25,862 nucleotides of DNA from contig CAYUPY010000012.1 in the NCBI GenBank assembly GCA_964446595.1, positions 1-25,862 on the forward strand. Reading direction: 5' to 3'. Positions 14,851 through 22,900 of the stretch are shown here, piece after piece; within the stretch, counting starts at the first letter, position 1, and every line of letters begins with the position of its first letter. The translations under genes and the position numbers were made by a program. Source of the stretch: CAYUPY01 sp964446595. Lineage in GTDB: Bacteria; Patescibacteriota; Dojkabacteria; J137; JAEUSD01. The notes below the pieces were generated by a model. The model ran no database searches. It had not been told where the DNA came from and saw only the letters and a program-made list of their open reading frames with translations.

Positions 14851-15406
14851 GCAGTAGTTTATCACGAATTATATTTTTGAATACATCTTTTATGTCTGTT
14901 CGCTCAGACGGGGCAAAATTACTCAGAGCGTAAGCCATTCCTGGGACCCCACTATTCCCTTTTTGAGTCCGGTTCTCTATGCCCAAGCGGATATGCCAGA
15001 ATTGATCAGTGGCCAGAAGCTGTTTAATTGAGCTGATTCCGTTATGGACTTTGGGTCCTTTGCCAAATTGAACCTTTGATTTCCCTAAAGGGATATCCAG
15101 GTCGTCGAATGCTACTGCTATTTGGTTAGGCTCAATATGGTAATAGGCAGCGATTGCTTGTACAGAGCGTCCGGACAGGTTCATGCCCGTGGCTGGCTTC
15201 GCCAGCCACGGGCTACTAGTACCCAACTTAACTCGAGCTATTTCAGCCTGGAACTTGCGTTCCAAGCTCCAGTCACTCAAGGTCTCCGCTTGCTTTATTA
15301 ATTCATCCACAAACATAAACCCGGCGTTATGCCGGGTAAGAGTATAATTTTTTCCTGGGTTTCCTAAGCCGACAATCAATTTAATGTCGTCGATATTGAA
15401 CTGCAT
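14825..15406 (-). CDS. pth: Peptidyl-tRNA hydrolase
   Basis: From the ATG at 15406 the protein has 193 residues, beginning MQFNIDDIKLIVGLGNPGK. Family motifs are LIVGLGNPG, TRHNAGF (catalytic His), KPATGMNLSG and DDLDIPLGK (catalytic Asp), then HNG. The enzyme cleaves peptidyl-tRNA released from stalled ribosomes. The start at 15406 is preferred because it lies one nucleotide after the rpmA stop and matches the family N-terminus; a longer frame to 15463 runs inside rpmA. In the TxMN motif the residue is Gly instead of the usual Tyr or Phe. That position is encoded by one arm of a perfect inverted repeat (15185-15213). The C-terminus overlaps the first dsbB-like gene. Confidence 0.93.
   Translation of the reverse strand: MQFNIDDIKLIVGLGNPGKNYTLTRHNAGFMFVDELIKQAETLSDWSLERKFQAEIARVKLGTSSPWLAKPATGMNLSGRSVQAIAAYYHIEPNQIAVAFDDLDIPLGKSKVQFGKGPKVHNGISSIKQLLATDQFWHIRLGIENRTQKGNSGVPGMAYALSNFAPSERTDIKDVFKNIIRDKLLHVNNTNDN
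15185..15213. repeat. Perfect 13-bp GC-rich inverted repeat with 3-nt loop inside pth
   Basis: GCCCGTGGCTGGC (15185-15197), loop TTC (15198-15200), GCCAGCCACGGGC (15201-15213). On the coding (minus) strand the tip reads GCGAAGC, a heptamer known to form an unusually stable DNA mini-hairpin. It encodes SPWLAKPATG. No T-tract follows. Confidence 0.85.
15319..15337. repeat. Short inverted repeat in pth (7-bp arms)
   Basis: ACCCGGC (15319-15325), loop GTTAT, GCCGGGT (15331-15337). It encodes the conserved TRHNAG motif, so it may be a by-product of coding constraint. Confidence 0.4.
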
Positions 15407-15407
15407 G

Positions 15408-15818
15408 CTAGGCAGACTTTGCTTTGGTACTTTTGGCCTTAGTCGCAGTCTTTTTTGTTGCACTTGTGGCTTTCTTAGCTGGGGTGCTTTTTGATTCAGC
15501 TTTCTTTTCCTTTGTAGGAGAAACTACAGTCTTTGCTTCCACTACTACTTCTGGATCTTCAGGAAGAATGTCTATGTATTTTTTGGCACGTTTATGGCCA
15601 GTCATATTGCGGAAATACACATAGCCATCTGTAACTGCAAAGATGGTATGATCACGGCCAATGTCAGCTCCTTTACCTGGATAGTAACGAGTACCCCTTT
15701 GTCTTACGATGATATTACCAGCTTTTGCATAAGCTCCACCTGGAACCTTTACACCTAGTCTTTTACCTGCAACATTAACTGTTCTTTTGGCTGCTCCACC
15801 TGCCTTTGTATGTGCCAT
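15408..15818 (-). CDS. rpmA: 50S ribosomal protein L27 with Lys/Ala-rich C-terminal tail
   Basis: Residues 1-85 or so are typical L27: MAHTKAGGAAKRT, then RLGVKVPGG, IIVRQRGTRYYPG, and GADIGRDHTIFAVTDGYVYF. L27 binds the 50S subunit near the peptidyl-transferase centre through its N-terminus. The N-terminus begins directly with AHTKAGG, with no Firmicutes-type leader to be removed. From about residue 95 to 136 a low-complexity Lys/Ala/Ser/Thr-rich tail (AKKATSATKKTATKAKSTKA) extends well past the usual length of about 85-95. It follows rplU by 13 nt; a weak AAGG lies about 11 nt before the ATG, one of the few Shine-Dalgarno-like sites here. The usual obg neighbour is replaced by pth. Confidence 0.95.
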   Translation of the reverse strand: MAHTKAGGAAKRTVNVAGKRLGVKVPGGAYAKAGNIIVRQRGTRYYPGKGADIGRDHTIFAVTDGYVYFRNMTGHKRAKKYIDILPEDPEVVVEAKTVVSPTKEKKAESKSTPAKKATSATKKTATKAKSTKAKSA

Positions 15819-15831
15819 ATTTTAGTCTACC

Positions 15832-16146
15832 TTATTTAATTTCAATTACTTTAAATGTAGTTAGTCTTTCACGATGTCCACTTTTACGGCGGTAGCGTGA
15901 TTTAGCTTTAAATTTATTTGTGGTGACTTTTTCACCTTTTCCTTGTTCTATAATTTCCACCACAACTTTACCTTTAGTGACTGGCTCTCCAAATTCTAGA
16001 TCTCCGTCTGCTGAACGAGCTAGAACTTCAAGTTCTACCTTGTCACCTTCTTCGCCATCAAACTTATCAACAGCATAAGTTTTACCTGGCTCTACTATGT
16101 ATTGTCGATGTGCAATTTTTACAACCGCGTAGTTATTCATATTCAT
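15832..16146 (-). CDS. rplU: 50S ribosomal protein L21
   Basis: This 104-residue protein matches L21: NNYAVVKIAHRQYIVEPG at the start, then an acidic barrel region, and the conserved C-terminal KAKSRYRRKSGHRERLTTFKV. It binds 23S rRNA in the large subunit. Start choice is ATG at 16146 (MNMNNYAV) or the in-frame ATG two codons later; the second gives a more family-like start. First gene of the rplU-rpmA-pth run, with a good extended -10 upstream. Confidence 0.95.
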   Translation of the reverse strand: MNMNNYAVVKIAHRQYIVEPGKTYAVDKFDGEEGDKVELEVLARSADGDLEFGEPVTKGKVVVEIIEQGKGEKVTTNKFKAKSRYRRKSGHRERLTTFKVIEIK

Positions 16147-16162
16147 GTTTTTAAGCTCTCGG

Positions 16163-16171
16163 ATTATAGCA
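16163..16171 (-). promoter_or_regulatory. Extended -10 promoter of the rplU-rpmA-pth unit
   Basis: Minus strand TGCTATAAT (16163-16171) lies 16 nt before the rplU ATG at 16146, giving a leader of about 10 nt. The -35 region (TTTCTA at 17-nt spacing) is weak. Confidence 0.5.
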
Positions 16172-16221
16172 GATAAAATCTGAACTAGAAAAGGATTTAA
16201 TTATTTTATATCCCAAATATA

Positions 16222-16244
16222 ACTGGAGTTTTACTTTCTCCAGT
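16222..16244 (-). terminator. Possible stem-loop terminator after the 236-aa gene
   Basis: Minus strand ACTGGAG, 9-nt loop, CTCCAGT, overlapping the stop codon of the gene ending at 16231. It is followed by TATATTT, only a poor U-tract. The location between two transcription units supports it, but the weak tail makes it uncertain. Confidence 0.3.
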
Positions 16245-16941
16245 CAATTGGGTTTACATTGCTAATCACTTCTCCTGCCTTTACTACCACTTCCACAGGT
16301 TTTTTTAACTTAGCTTCGTCGCAGGCAGATGCTTCTTTTTCTTGAGCACATTTAATTAGCTCACTATAAAAAGCTTGAGCCTGAAATAAGTCTGAGTTGG
16401 CTCCTGGTTGTGGAAACAACTCGGAATAGACCTGATAACTATCAGCTGGTAGCTTTAAAGTGTAATCCTGATCCAACGTAGATGCAGTAGTGCAGTACAT
16501 TTTATTCGGATTACTTATAGTGCGGGCACAAATTCTTTGATATTGACTGATGCCTTGGGAGCTACTGCTTACCAATGGGAAAATTTGACCAGTTACTGTA
16601 CCCAACCCTTCTACTTGTAACTTTTGGACATTCGCTTGTAGTTCAGTGTTTTCTTGCTGCAAACGTTCAACTTCGTTTTGAAGTCTGGTAAATTCACCTT
16701 GCAAATCCTCAATAGTTACCTCTTTATTTTCGTTTTCTTCATTAAGCCTCGATTGAGTAGATTCGAATACTTGATTTAGCTCATCTAGCTTACGTTGCTG
16801 GTAAACAATGTATCCGATACTGACAACGAGACCTATTACTACTACTGAAAAAGTAAAGTACATTAAGGCGCGGCCAATTCTTCCTAGAAAGCTCATTTTA
16901 GGCTTATCCTTTTTCTTTGGTTTGTTTTCTGTGTTTTCCAT
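16231..16941 (-). CDS. Anchored coiled-coil protein with C-terminal beta-domain, 236 aa
   Basis: I cannot assign a named family. The N-terminus is Lys-rich (KPKKKDKPK), followed by one membrane span (about 27-47), giving an N-in, C-out topology. A coiled coil follows (about 48-110, heptads such as LQNEVERLQQENTELQANVQKLQ). From 113 onward, VTGQIFPLV, RICARTIS, YCTTAS and YTLKLPADSYQVY resemble the short beta-sandwich domains (carboxypeptidase-regulatory-like) seen on CPR surface proteins; that resemblance is my inference. It contains exactly four cysteines (138, 150, 198, 207), all outside the membrane. TTGGCA/TAAAAT promoter elements lie right before the ATG. Confidence 0.7.
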   Translation of the reverse strand: MENTENKPKKKDKPKMSFLGRIGRALMYFTFSVVVIGLVVSIGYIVYQQRKLDELNQVFESTQSRLNEENENKEVTIEDLQGEFTRLQNEVERLQQENTELQANVQKLQVEGLGTVTGQIFPLVSSSSQGISQYQRICARTISNPNKMYCTTASTLDQDYTLKLPADSYQVYSELFPQPGANSDLFQAQAFYSELIKCAQEKEASACDEAKLKKPVEVVVKAGEVISNVNPIDWRK

Positions 16942-16947
16942 TACTCT

Positions 16948-16976
16948 ATTTTAGCTTAATGCTTGTTTCTTGCCAA
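16948..16976 (-). promoter_or_regulatory. Promoter of the 236-aa gene, overlapping the previous stop codon
   Basis: Minus strand TTGGCA (16971-16976), 17-nt spacer, TAAAAT (16948-16953), then 6 nt to ATG at 16941. The TAA of the -10 box is also the stop codon of the upstream 184-aa gene. Confidence 0.5.
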
Positions 16977-17505
16977 TTTGTCGCTGACCAAGTTCAATTT
17001 CCCGGTAAACATCCTGAATCATAAGGGTGCTGAATATAATACTGGCCACCGTTGAAGCTATAGCTACCCACAATTCGCTAGCACCCGAGATAGCATTTAT
17101 CCAGATTAAACAAGTGGTTATCCACAACACCACAGCCCAGATGGCAGCACTATGATAAATTCTGAAAGAGCTTTGTACTAGTCCGGTAAGGTTATGCTTA
17201 TTTAATTTAACAAGCAGTCTGGGATTTATATGAGTATCATGAAACTGAGTAGCCTGAACCAATATAAACGTAAAGCCGCTGGCCACCAGTAAATACATAA
17301 TCAGATCTGAATAAGTGCTAAGTACTGTCAAACCTACAGAAGCCACAACAGGCCTAATAGAAAGTATATTTTCAGCAGCGCTAGAAACATCTACTTCTAT
17401 TTTAAATAAAGTGGCTGTTAGGAACAGCCCAATAAACTTGCTTACCACCATTAAGGCGGCAGGAAGTAAAGCAATATCAATTACTTTTATAAGAGATTTG
17501 GACAT
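16951..17505 (-). CDS. Multi-span membrane protein, 184 aa, unknown function
   Basis: Four hydrophobic segments are seen: about 10-32, 51-66 (weaker, may extend to a longer span), 68-83, 119-136 and 139-158, so four or five spans. Between them is a polar loop with a His/Asn-rich stretch (FHDTHINPRLLVKLNKHN). The C-terminus is hydrophilic and basic (YREIELGQRQIGKKQ). No transporter or enzyme motif is recognised. It lies between rpsT and the anchored coiled-coil gene on the same strand. Its ATG is 10 nt past the rpsT stop, and a TAAAAT box overlaps that stop. Confidence 0.7.
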   Translation of the reverse strand: MSKSLIKVIDIALLPAALMVVSKFIGLFLTATLFKIEVDVSSAAENILSIRPVVASVGLTVLSTYSDLIMYLLVASGFTFILVQATQFHDTHINPRLLVKLNKHNLTGLVQSSFRIYHSAAIWAVVLWITTCLIWINAISGASELWVAIASTVASIIFSTLMIQDVYREIELGQRQIGKKQALS

Positions 17506-17512
17506 TCAACGT

Positions 17513-17518
17513 ATTTTA
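17513..17518 (-). promoter_or_regulatory. -10-like box overlapping the rpsT stop codon
   Basis: Minus strand TAAAAT (17513-17518) begins with the TAA stop of rpsT and ends 7 nt before the ATG at 17505. A weak TGGACG lies 17 nt upstream. It could be chance because TAA is required there. Confidence 0.3.
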
Positions 17519-17791
17519 CTGTTGATTGAAAGCGGCGTCCACCTTCTTTGCCATTCTTGAAGTTAGGCGGGCTGCAGTATTCTTATGCAGTGGTCCACCA
17601 CTCTTCGCTGCTTTTGCTGTTGCTTTAGTGAATTGCTGCAATGCAGAGGTAGCGGCCTTTTTGTCACCATCTTTGATTGCTTGCTCTACATCTTTGCGTG
17701 CATCACGACGAGCACGATGACGACGTAGGTTCTTTACACGTTCGCGACTTTCGCGGCGAATTGCTTTTTTTGCTGAACTCGTATTTGCCAT
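17516..17791 (-). CDS. rpsT: 30S ribosomal protein S20
   Basis: This 91-residue basic protein matches S20: MANTSSAKKAIRRESRERVKN, RRHRARRDARKDVEQAI, then a helical middle, LQQFTKATAKAAKSGG, and the conserved LHKNTAARLTSRMAKKVDAAF. S20 is a three-helix protein that binds 16S rRNA early in 30S assembly. It is a normal length. An extended -10 (TGCTAAAAT) lies 21 nt upstream, giving a short leader of about 14 nt without a clear Shine-Dalgarno. Confidence 0.96.
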   Translation of the reverse strand: MANTSSAKKAIRRESRERVKNLRRHRARRDARKDVEQAIKDGDKKAATSALQQFTKATAKAAKSGGPLHKNTAARLTSRMAKKVDAAFNQQ

Positions 17792-17812
17792 AGTTTTCTT
17801 ATTTGCGTTGCG

Positions 17813-17842
17813 ATTTTAGCAGGAAAGGCCTGTTTTACACAA
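17813..17842 (-). promoter_or_regulatory. Promoter of rpsT
   Basis: Minus strand TTGTGT (17837-17842), 18-nt spacer, extended -10 TGCTAAAAT (17813-17821). Leader of about 14 nt to the ATG at 17791. Confidence 0.5.
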
Positions 17843-17849
17843 CAATATA

Positions 17850-18419
17850 TTAGAAATTAACTGGAATTGTCACTACATGCTGTCTACTGCCATCTTGAGC
17901 ACTTTCCCCGTACAGATACAGAATTCCTTCTGTAGCAGTAAAATCTGCAGGTTTAGTCCAAGTTACTACTTGTTCGTACGTACCAGGAATACCAAGGTCA
18001 GGTGCAGTATAGGTTACCACTCCGCTATCAATAACTGTACCATCCTCTAATTCTAAAGAGTAAACCATGGTGTTTTCGAATAATCCGAACGCTACACCTT
18101 TTAGGGTATATGTTGTTGCTAATGTTTTATTAGCACATGGTGTGTTATTTACAATCCAAGCGTCCACCGAGCGGTTAAAACATTCACCTTCGGTTGGAGT
18201 GATATCATTCAATTGTTCTTTTAAGTCTTCCACCTCTATAGCCAGCGCATCTTTCTCAGTTGTTAGTTGTTTTACTTGAGCCTGAAGGTCAGTTCGATCT
18301 GTATTAAGTGATTCTCGTTCAACGTAGAGTGCTATAGCAATCGCACTGGCTGCCACAGCTGCAACTAAAAGTAAGATGATTAATAGGCTTAATAAAAAGC
18401 GTGTTATAAACTTTCCCAT
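17850..18419 (-). CDS. Membrane-anchored coiled-coil protein with Gmad2-like Ig domain, 189 aa
   Basis: One N-terminal membrane span (about 7-32) is followed by a coiled coil (about 36-72, DLQAQVKQLTTEKDALAIEV). A C-terminal beta-domain (about 100-189) reads LKGVAFGLFENTMVYSLELEDG, then ending YLYGESAQDGSRQHVVTIPVNF. That pattern resembles the Gmad2 immunoglobulin-like domain known from spore-germination and other extracytoplasmic proteins: an alternating start, FE-x5-L-DG, and a final SA-DG-IPV strand. Domain assignment is from memory. Exactly two cysteines (80, 95), both outside the membrane. Probably displayed on the outer face of the cytoplasmic membrane; function unknown. Its promoter predicts a leaderless mRNA. 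Confidence 0.75.
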   Translation of the reverse strand: MGKFITRFLLSLLIILLLVAAVAASAIAIALYVERESLNTDRTDLQAQVKQLTTEKDALAIEVEDLKEQLNDITPTEGECFNRSVDAWIVNNTPCANKTLATTYTLKGVAFGLFENTMVYSLELEDGTVIDSGVVTYTAPDLGIPGTYEQVVTWTKPADFTATEGILYLYGESAQDGSRQHVVTIPVNF

Positions 18420-18424
18420 ACACT

Positions 18425-18453
18425 AGTATAGAGTAACTAGTTAATCGTGTCAG
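18425..18453 (-). promoter_or_regulatory. Promoter of the 189-aa gene, predicted leaderless
   Basis: Minus strand CTGACA (18448-18453), exact 17-nt spacer, TATACT (18425-18430), then 5 nt to ATG at 18419. One of the best promoter matches in the window. Confidence 0.6.
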
Positions 18454-18516
18454 TAGTAATTCTGGTTTTCGGTTATGTTCCAGGGGTAAGACTAGAATGT
18501 AGAAAAAATTAACTTC

Positions 18517-19917
18517 CTAATCTCTCCTTTTTGTGCGTCTTCTAGCATTGAGACTACGACTGGTAGGATTCCTTTTCCCTGGTGCCTTAATACCAGGATC
18601 TTGTGGAGGCCAATTTTCATCTCCCTGTGCCGGATCTTCCCCATCTGGTTCAGGGTTAGCTTTAATATGGAGATTCATATTTTGCTGCAGGTGTTTTATA
18701 ACGTCGTCAACGATCTCCATGAGCTTTCTTAGCTCGGCAATAACTTCCTGCACTAGCTCGTCATTTTTGCCAAGGAATTCGGTTGCCATTTCGTTAATAT
18801 AGCCGTGAGTGTATAAACATTTGGTAACAAAGTTTACTAAGTCATTAATACCATCTTTAAGAGCGTTGGCTACCATAGATTGATCAATATGATAGCCTCT
18901 CGGGCTCTGTTCGGTGGTAGATAATAATCCTTCTGCAGTTTTTGCAGTGCTTTGCCAAGAGGTCACTAGGCTTTTTAAACCTAATGGATTGAAATCTTGA
19001 GCCGCCATGAGATTACGTACTACTTCCTCCTCCATCGGATACTTAATTCTGATAGTATTGGGATCTTTAGTTATTTCTACTCCAGCAATTTTTGCCTGAA
19101 GTAATTGTTGCAATAACTGTGTTTCGTGTGTTGCTACTGCTTTGGTGATGTTAATCACTAAGTCTTCGTCATATTGGTCGGTAGGAAGAGTAAAAATTTG
19201 CAGCTTTAGCTCATGCAGTAATTCTCTAAAGATAGGACTAAACCGGTAAGCTTCTGTTGCTGGTTCTGGATCATCAGGGTAACTCGCTAAAAGCTCATCA
19301 TAGCTATCTAAGATTGACTGAATATTACTATGGTTACTAAGAATGCTTTTCAATAAAATTGTGGCTAAATCAGGTAATAGCTTACGTATTTCTTCTAGAT
19401 TGTTTGGAAGAAAGCGTGATAATTCGAATGTGAATGCTTCCGGTAATTCATTAATCAGTGTGAATTGAAACGTTTTGGCCATCAGATTATCTAATTCATC
19501 GGGAACTCGATAGCTTCTTTTACCCCTAATCATCCTGGTTGGAAATGCTTGGTCGGAGATATTACTACCAATGCAGGCAAGCAAGTCACGGATAAACTCA
19601 AAGTCAAACGCTTCAGAGTATTCAGAAAGAGCGTCAAGATCTATATATGATTTAGCCGTAACGAAGTAGAGCTGTCTTACCGTATTTAGTACCCAAGTCA
19701 GAGAGGAATCAGGTTGAAGAGGTATTTTTGTTTGTGCTAGATGTCTGCCTGGGTTCTCAATGCTAACTGCAATTGGATACTCCGCATAAATAATCTTCAA
19801 GTATTTTGTGTTATCTCCTAATCGCTCTAGCAACAAGCGTGGCATTTTGAAGACATTGTCTGGTTGCTGCCTAATCTCTTGTCTTAATCTCGCTAAAATA
19901 TCTTCTTCTGTACCCAT
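18517..19917 (-). CDS. Hypothetical protein, 466 aa, with disordered basic C-terminal tail
   Basis: I do not recognise this family. The protein is soluble and mainly helical. The N-terminal region (about 1-60) begins EEDILARLRQEIRQQPDNVF and has a short beta-like stretch (IIYAEYPIAVSI). A long helical middle (about 80-300) includes PNNLEEIRKLLPDLATILLKSIL. A helical region (about 375-425) contains DELVQEVIAELRKLMEIVDDVIKHL. From about 428 the sequence is Pro/Asp/Glu-rich, then ends in a strongly basic tail (RNPTSRSLNARRRTKRRD), which could bind nucleic acid or the membrane. No catalytic motif seen. It follows dnaE by 46 nt on the same strand. A TAAAAT box sits 5 nt before the ATG. Confidence 0.65.
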   Translation of the reverse strand: MGTEEDILARLRQEIRQQPDNVFKMPRLLLERLGDNTKYLKIIYAEYPIAVSIENPGRHLAQTKIPLQPDSSLTWVLNTVRQLYFVTAKSYIDLDALSEYSEAFDFEFIRDLLACIGSNISDQAFPTRMIRGKRSYRVPDELDNLMAKTFQFTLINELPEAFTFELSRFLPNNLEEIRKLLPDLATILLKSILSNHSNIQSILDSYDELLASYPDDPEPATEAYRFSPIFRELLHELKLQIFTLPTDQYDEDLVINITKAVATHETQLLQQLLQAKIAGVEITKDPNTIRIKYPMEEEVVRNLMAAQDFNPLGLKSLVTSWQSTAKTAEGLLSTTEQSPRGYHIDQSMVANALKDGINDLVNFVTKCLYTHGYINEMATEFLGKNDELVQEVIAELRKLMEIVDDVIKHLQQNMNLHIKANPEPDGEDPAQGDENWPPQDPGIKAPGKRNPTSRSLNARRRTKRRD

Positions 19918-19922
19918 GAACT

Positions 19923-19928
19923 ATTTTA
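19923..19928 (-). promoter_or_regulatory. -10-like box of the 466-aa gene, predicted leaderless
   Basis: Minus strand TAAAAT lies 5 nt before the ATG at 19917. No good -35 is seen. Spacing matches the other predicted leaderless genes here. Confidence 0.35.
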
Positions 19929-19963
19929 CTATATATCAGGTGAATATGCCAGGCTTGTGGGAG

Positions 19964-22900
19964 TTAGACCTTGTATTTCTGTAACACGTCTAGGCAACGG
20001 GAGTCTAGACTGGAATTGCGGGTAATGCGTTTGGGTCGAAATTTTTCGCCATAAAGGATTTCTACCTCAAGTTCACCTCCCTCGCTAAAGCAGTTACGAA
20101 TGCGTTGTAGATCTGCTTCGTTATGTACATTACAAATGTCAATGGTGATACGCTGTGGAGGTCGAAGTTTCTCAGCAGGAGAAATATTATTAATTAAGAT
20201 TGAAGGCTCTTCGTTGCGCAGACTAACAGTTCCCGAGATTACAAGAGGAACTGCTTCCGACAATGATTCTTCCAGAGTGGCATAGGTGGAGGGGAAAAGT
20301 ACCGCCTCGATGGTAGTTGAGCCGAGATCGAGATTTAGGAAGGCCATTTTTTCGTTGTTTGCTTTTGTGCGGATGACTTTGATTTCGTTAATGCTGGCCA
20401 GGAATTTAACCTTTGTACCATCTTTTTGATTTTTAATTCTGTCAGCATTAGTAAAGTCGGAGAGTAAGCCGGCCCAATAAAATCTATCTAAAGGGTGCCG
20501 GCTCAAAAAAATACCAATTAATTCTTTTTCCCACTGAATTAGTTGGCGGTCTTCTAGCTCTGGCATTCGTGGTAAAGGTGTGGCCGCTGCAATCATCTGC
20601 CCGGTTTTAGGGCCATTTAAGCCAAACATCCCCACCTGACCTACTGCACTCATTTTTTGCTGCTTGGCGATTTTGTCGAAGACGCTCGGCAAAATCGCCA
20701 GTAAGGCATTACGTGGGCCGAAGGCATCTAAAGCGCCCACTTTGATTAAACATTCGAGCGCTTTTTTACTCACATTTTCGGTACCCACTTTTTGAATTAG
20801 GTCATCTAGGTTGTGGAACTGTCCTTTCTTTTCTCTTGCTTCCACAATTGCTTCACACATGTGCGTTCCTACGTTTTTTACAGCTCCCAGACCAAAAATA
20901 ATCGTGTCCTCCCCTGCTGCTTCAAAGTAAACACCAGAACTGTTGATGTCTGGAGCTAAAACCTGAAAGCCAAGGTGTTTAGCTTCCTGGATGTCGATAG
21001 TGATACGCTCAGTGTTTTCCAAATCAGAGTGCATCAATGCTGCCATAAACTCCAACGGATAGTGCGCTTTGTAGTAGGCACACTTGTATGCCAGCACAGC
21101 GTAAGCCGCGGCGTGGGCTTTGTTAAAACCATAATCGGCAAACGGAAGCATGTATTCCCACATTTGATCGGCAATCGTCTGATCATAGCCTAGCCGTTTA
21201 ATACCTTCTTTAAACTTCGGTTCCTCCTCTTTCATCACTTTCATCTTTTTCTTACCCATGGCCCGCCTTAGCAGATCCGCTCCACCCATACTGTAACCTG
21301 CTAAGTCCACAGCAATTTTAATCACCTGCTCCTGGTAAATGGCGAAGCCATTTGTCGTCTCCACGATCGGCTTAAGCTCGGGGATCAAATACTTCGCCTC
21401 CTTGCGTCCGTGTTTGATGTCGATATAGTCGGGGATATACTGCATCGGTCCCGGACGATAAGCCGCTGCCATAAAGCACAAGTCTTCTTGAGTAGTAGGT
21501 TGTAACTCCTGCAAATAACGACGCATCGGTGGGGACTCAAACTGAAACACTCCCATCGTCTCTCCGGAGGCGAACAACTTAAAAGTCTTCTCATCATCAT
21601 CGGGAATATCTTCCAAAGTCATATTCAGATTGTGACGCTTGTTCACAAGTTCGGTGGCATTAGCCAGAATTGTCAGAGTTCGCAGTCCCAGGAAGTCAAA
21701 TTTCATCAAACCAGTCTCTTCCAAAGGGCCAAACTCTAGCTGAGTGATCATCTCGTCGCCGCGGGCTGCCTTTTGAACAGGGGTGTAATTAATAATTGGT
21801 TCGGGAGTAATAAGGTAGCCCGCGGCGTGGATAGACAAATTCCTCGCCAGACCGGTAATTTTTCGCNNNNNNNNNNCGTACTAACTCAGGATCAGATTCA
21901 ATAATCTCTTTAAATTCTTGATCGGTCTCCATTTGCTTGTCGATACTGAACACTTTTCCGAACACCACGTTCACCATTTTAGAAAGCTTGTCGGCGAGGC
22001 CGAGATCAATCCCCATTACACGCGCGACATCGCGAATTGCGGCTTTAGTCTGAAAACGTCCAAAGGTAGCAATCGCCGCCACCGAATCAGCACCATACTT
22101 GTCGCGCGCATACTGCACCAACTCTTCCCTGCGAGAATCCTGAATATCCATATCAATGTCCGGAGGGGAAGGTCGTTCTGGGTTCAAAAACCGTTCAAAA
22201 TACAGTTCCCATTTAATCGGATCAATTTTCACAATATCCAAACAATAAGCCACCACACTACCGGTTACCGAGCCACGTGTCCCAGTTTCGATTCCATTGT
22301 CGGAGGACCATTGCAACAAATCACCTACCACCAAAAAGTAGTCGTCATAGCCTTTATCGTGAATAACCTGTAGCTCGTAATCAATACGTTCCTCTAGCTC
22401 TGGAGTAATCTCACCATAGCGCCATTTCGCCCCTTCATAGGTTTGGTCGCGCAGCTCTTGTTGAGCGGTTTTGCCCTTGGGGAGGTTCCAGAACGCTGGT
22501 TGCACGCGGTCATGCATAATGTCGAAATTTTCCACCTGTTCGGCGATCCGCATTGTGTTTTCCAGCGGTGTTTTGTCGTCGGCAAACTTAAGCAGCATCT
22601 CTTCCTGGGTAGTGATGTATGTTCCTATATATCCATCTCTTGCTTTGGGATCATCCAAAGTTAACCCATCCATGATGCAAAAGAGCACCTTTTGCACGTC
22701 TTTATCTTCATAGTTCAAAAAATGAGCATCTGTTGTTGCCACCAGTGGCAAATCGTACTGGTCAGCGTATTCGCGCAGCTTTTTATTTACTTTTATTTGA
22801 GCGCGAATCGTATCCGTCCAGTCTTTTCCATATTCCTGCTCAAAGCGGGGATCATATTCATCTTTGCCATCAAAGCCGTTACGCTGTAGCTCAAGGTAAA

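Noticed and set aside
15407..15463. Longer N-terminus for pth
   Set aside because: It would overlap the rpmA tail by 56 nt and add a basic stretch foreign to the family; the ATG at 15406 gives the normal start.
21789..21866. Apparent frameshift in dnaE producing an alternative C-terminus after the N gap
   Set aside because: The alternative frame (AKNYRSGEE...) is not DnaE-like. The neighbouring frame reads RKITGLARNLSIHAAG, a conserved DnaE motif, so the shift only reflects the arbitrary ten Ns.
21918..22373. Plus-strand open frame of 151 codons
   Set aside because: It is antisense to the dnaE palm region; His/Ile-rich translation with no domain.
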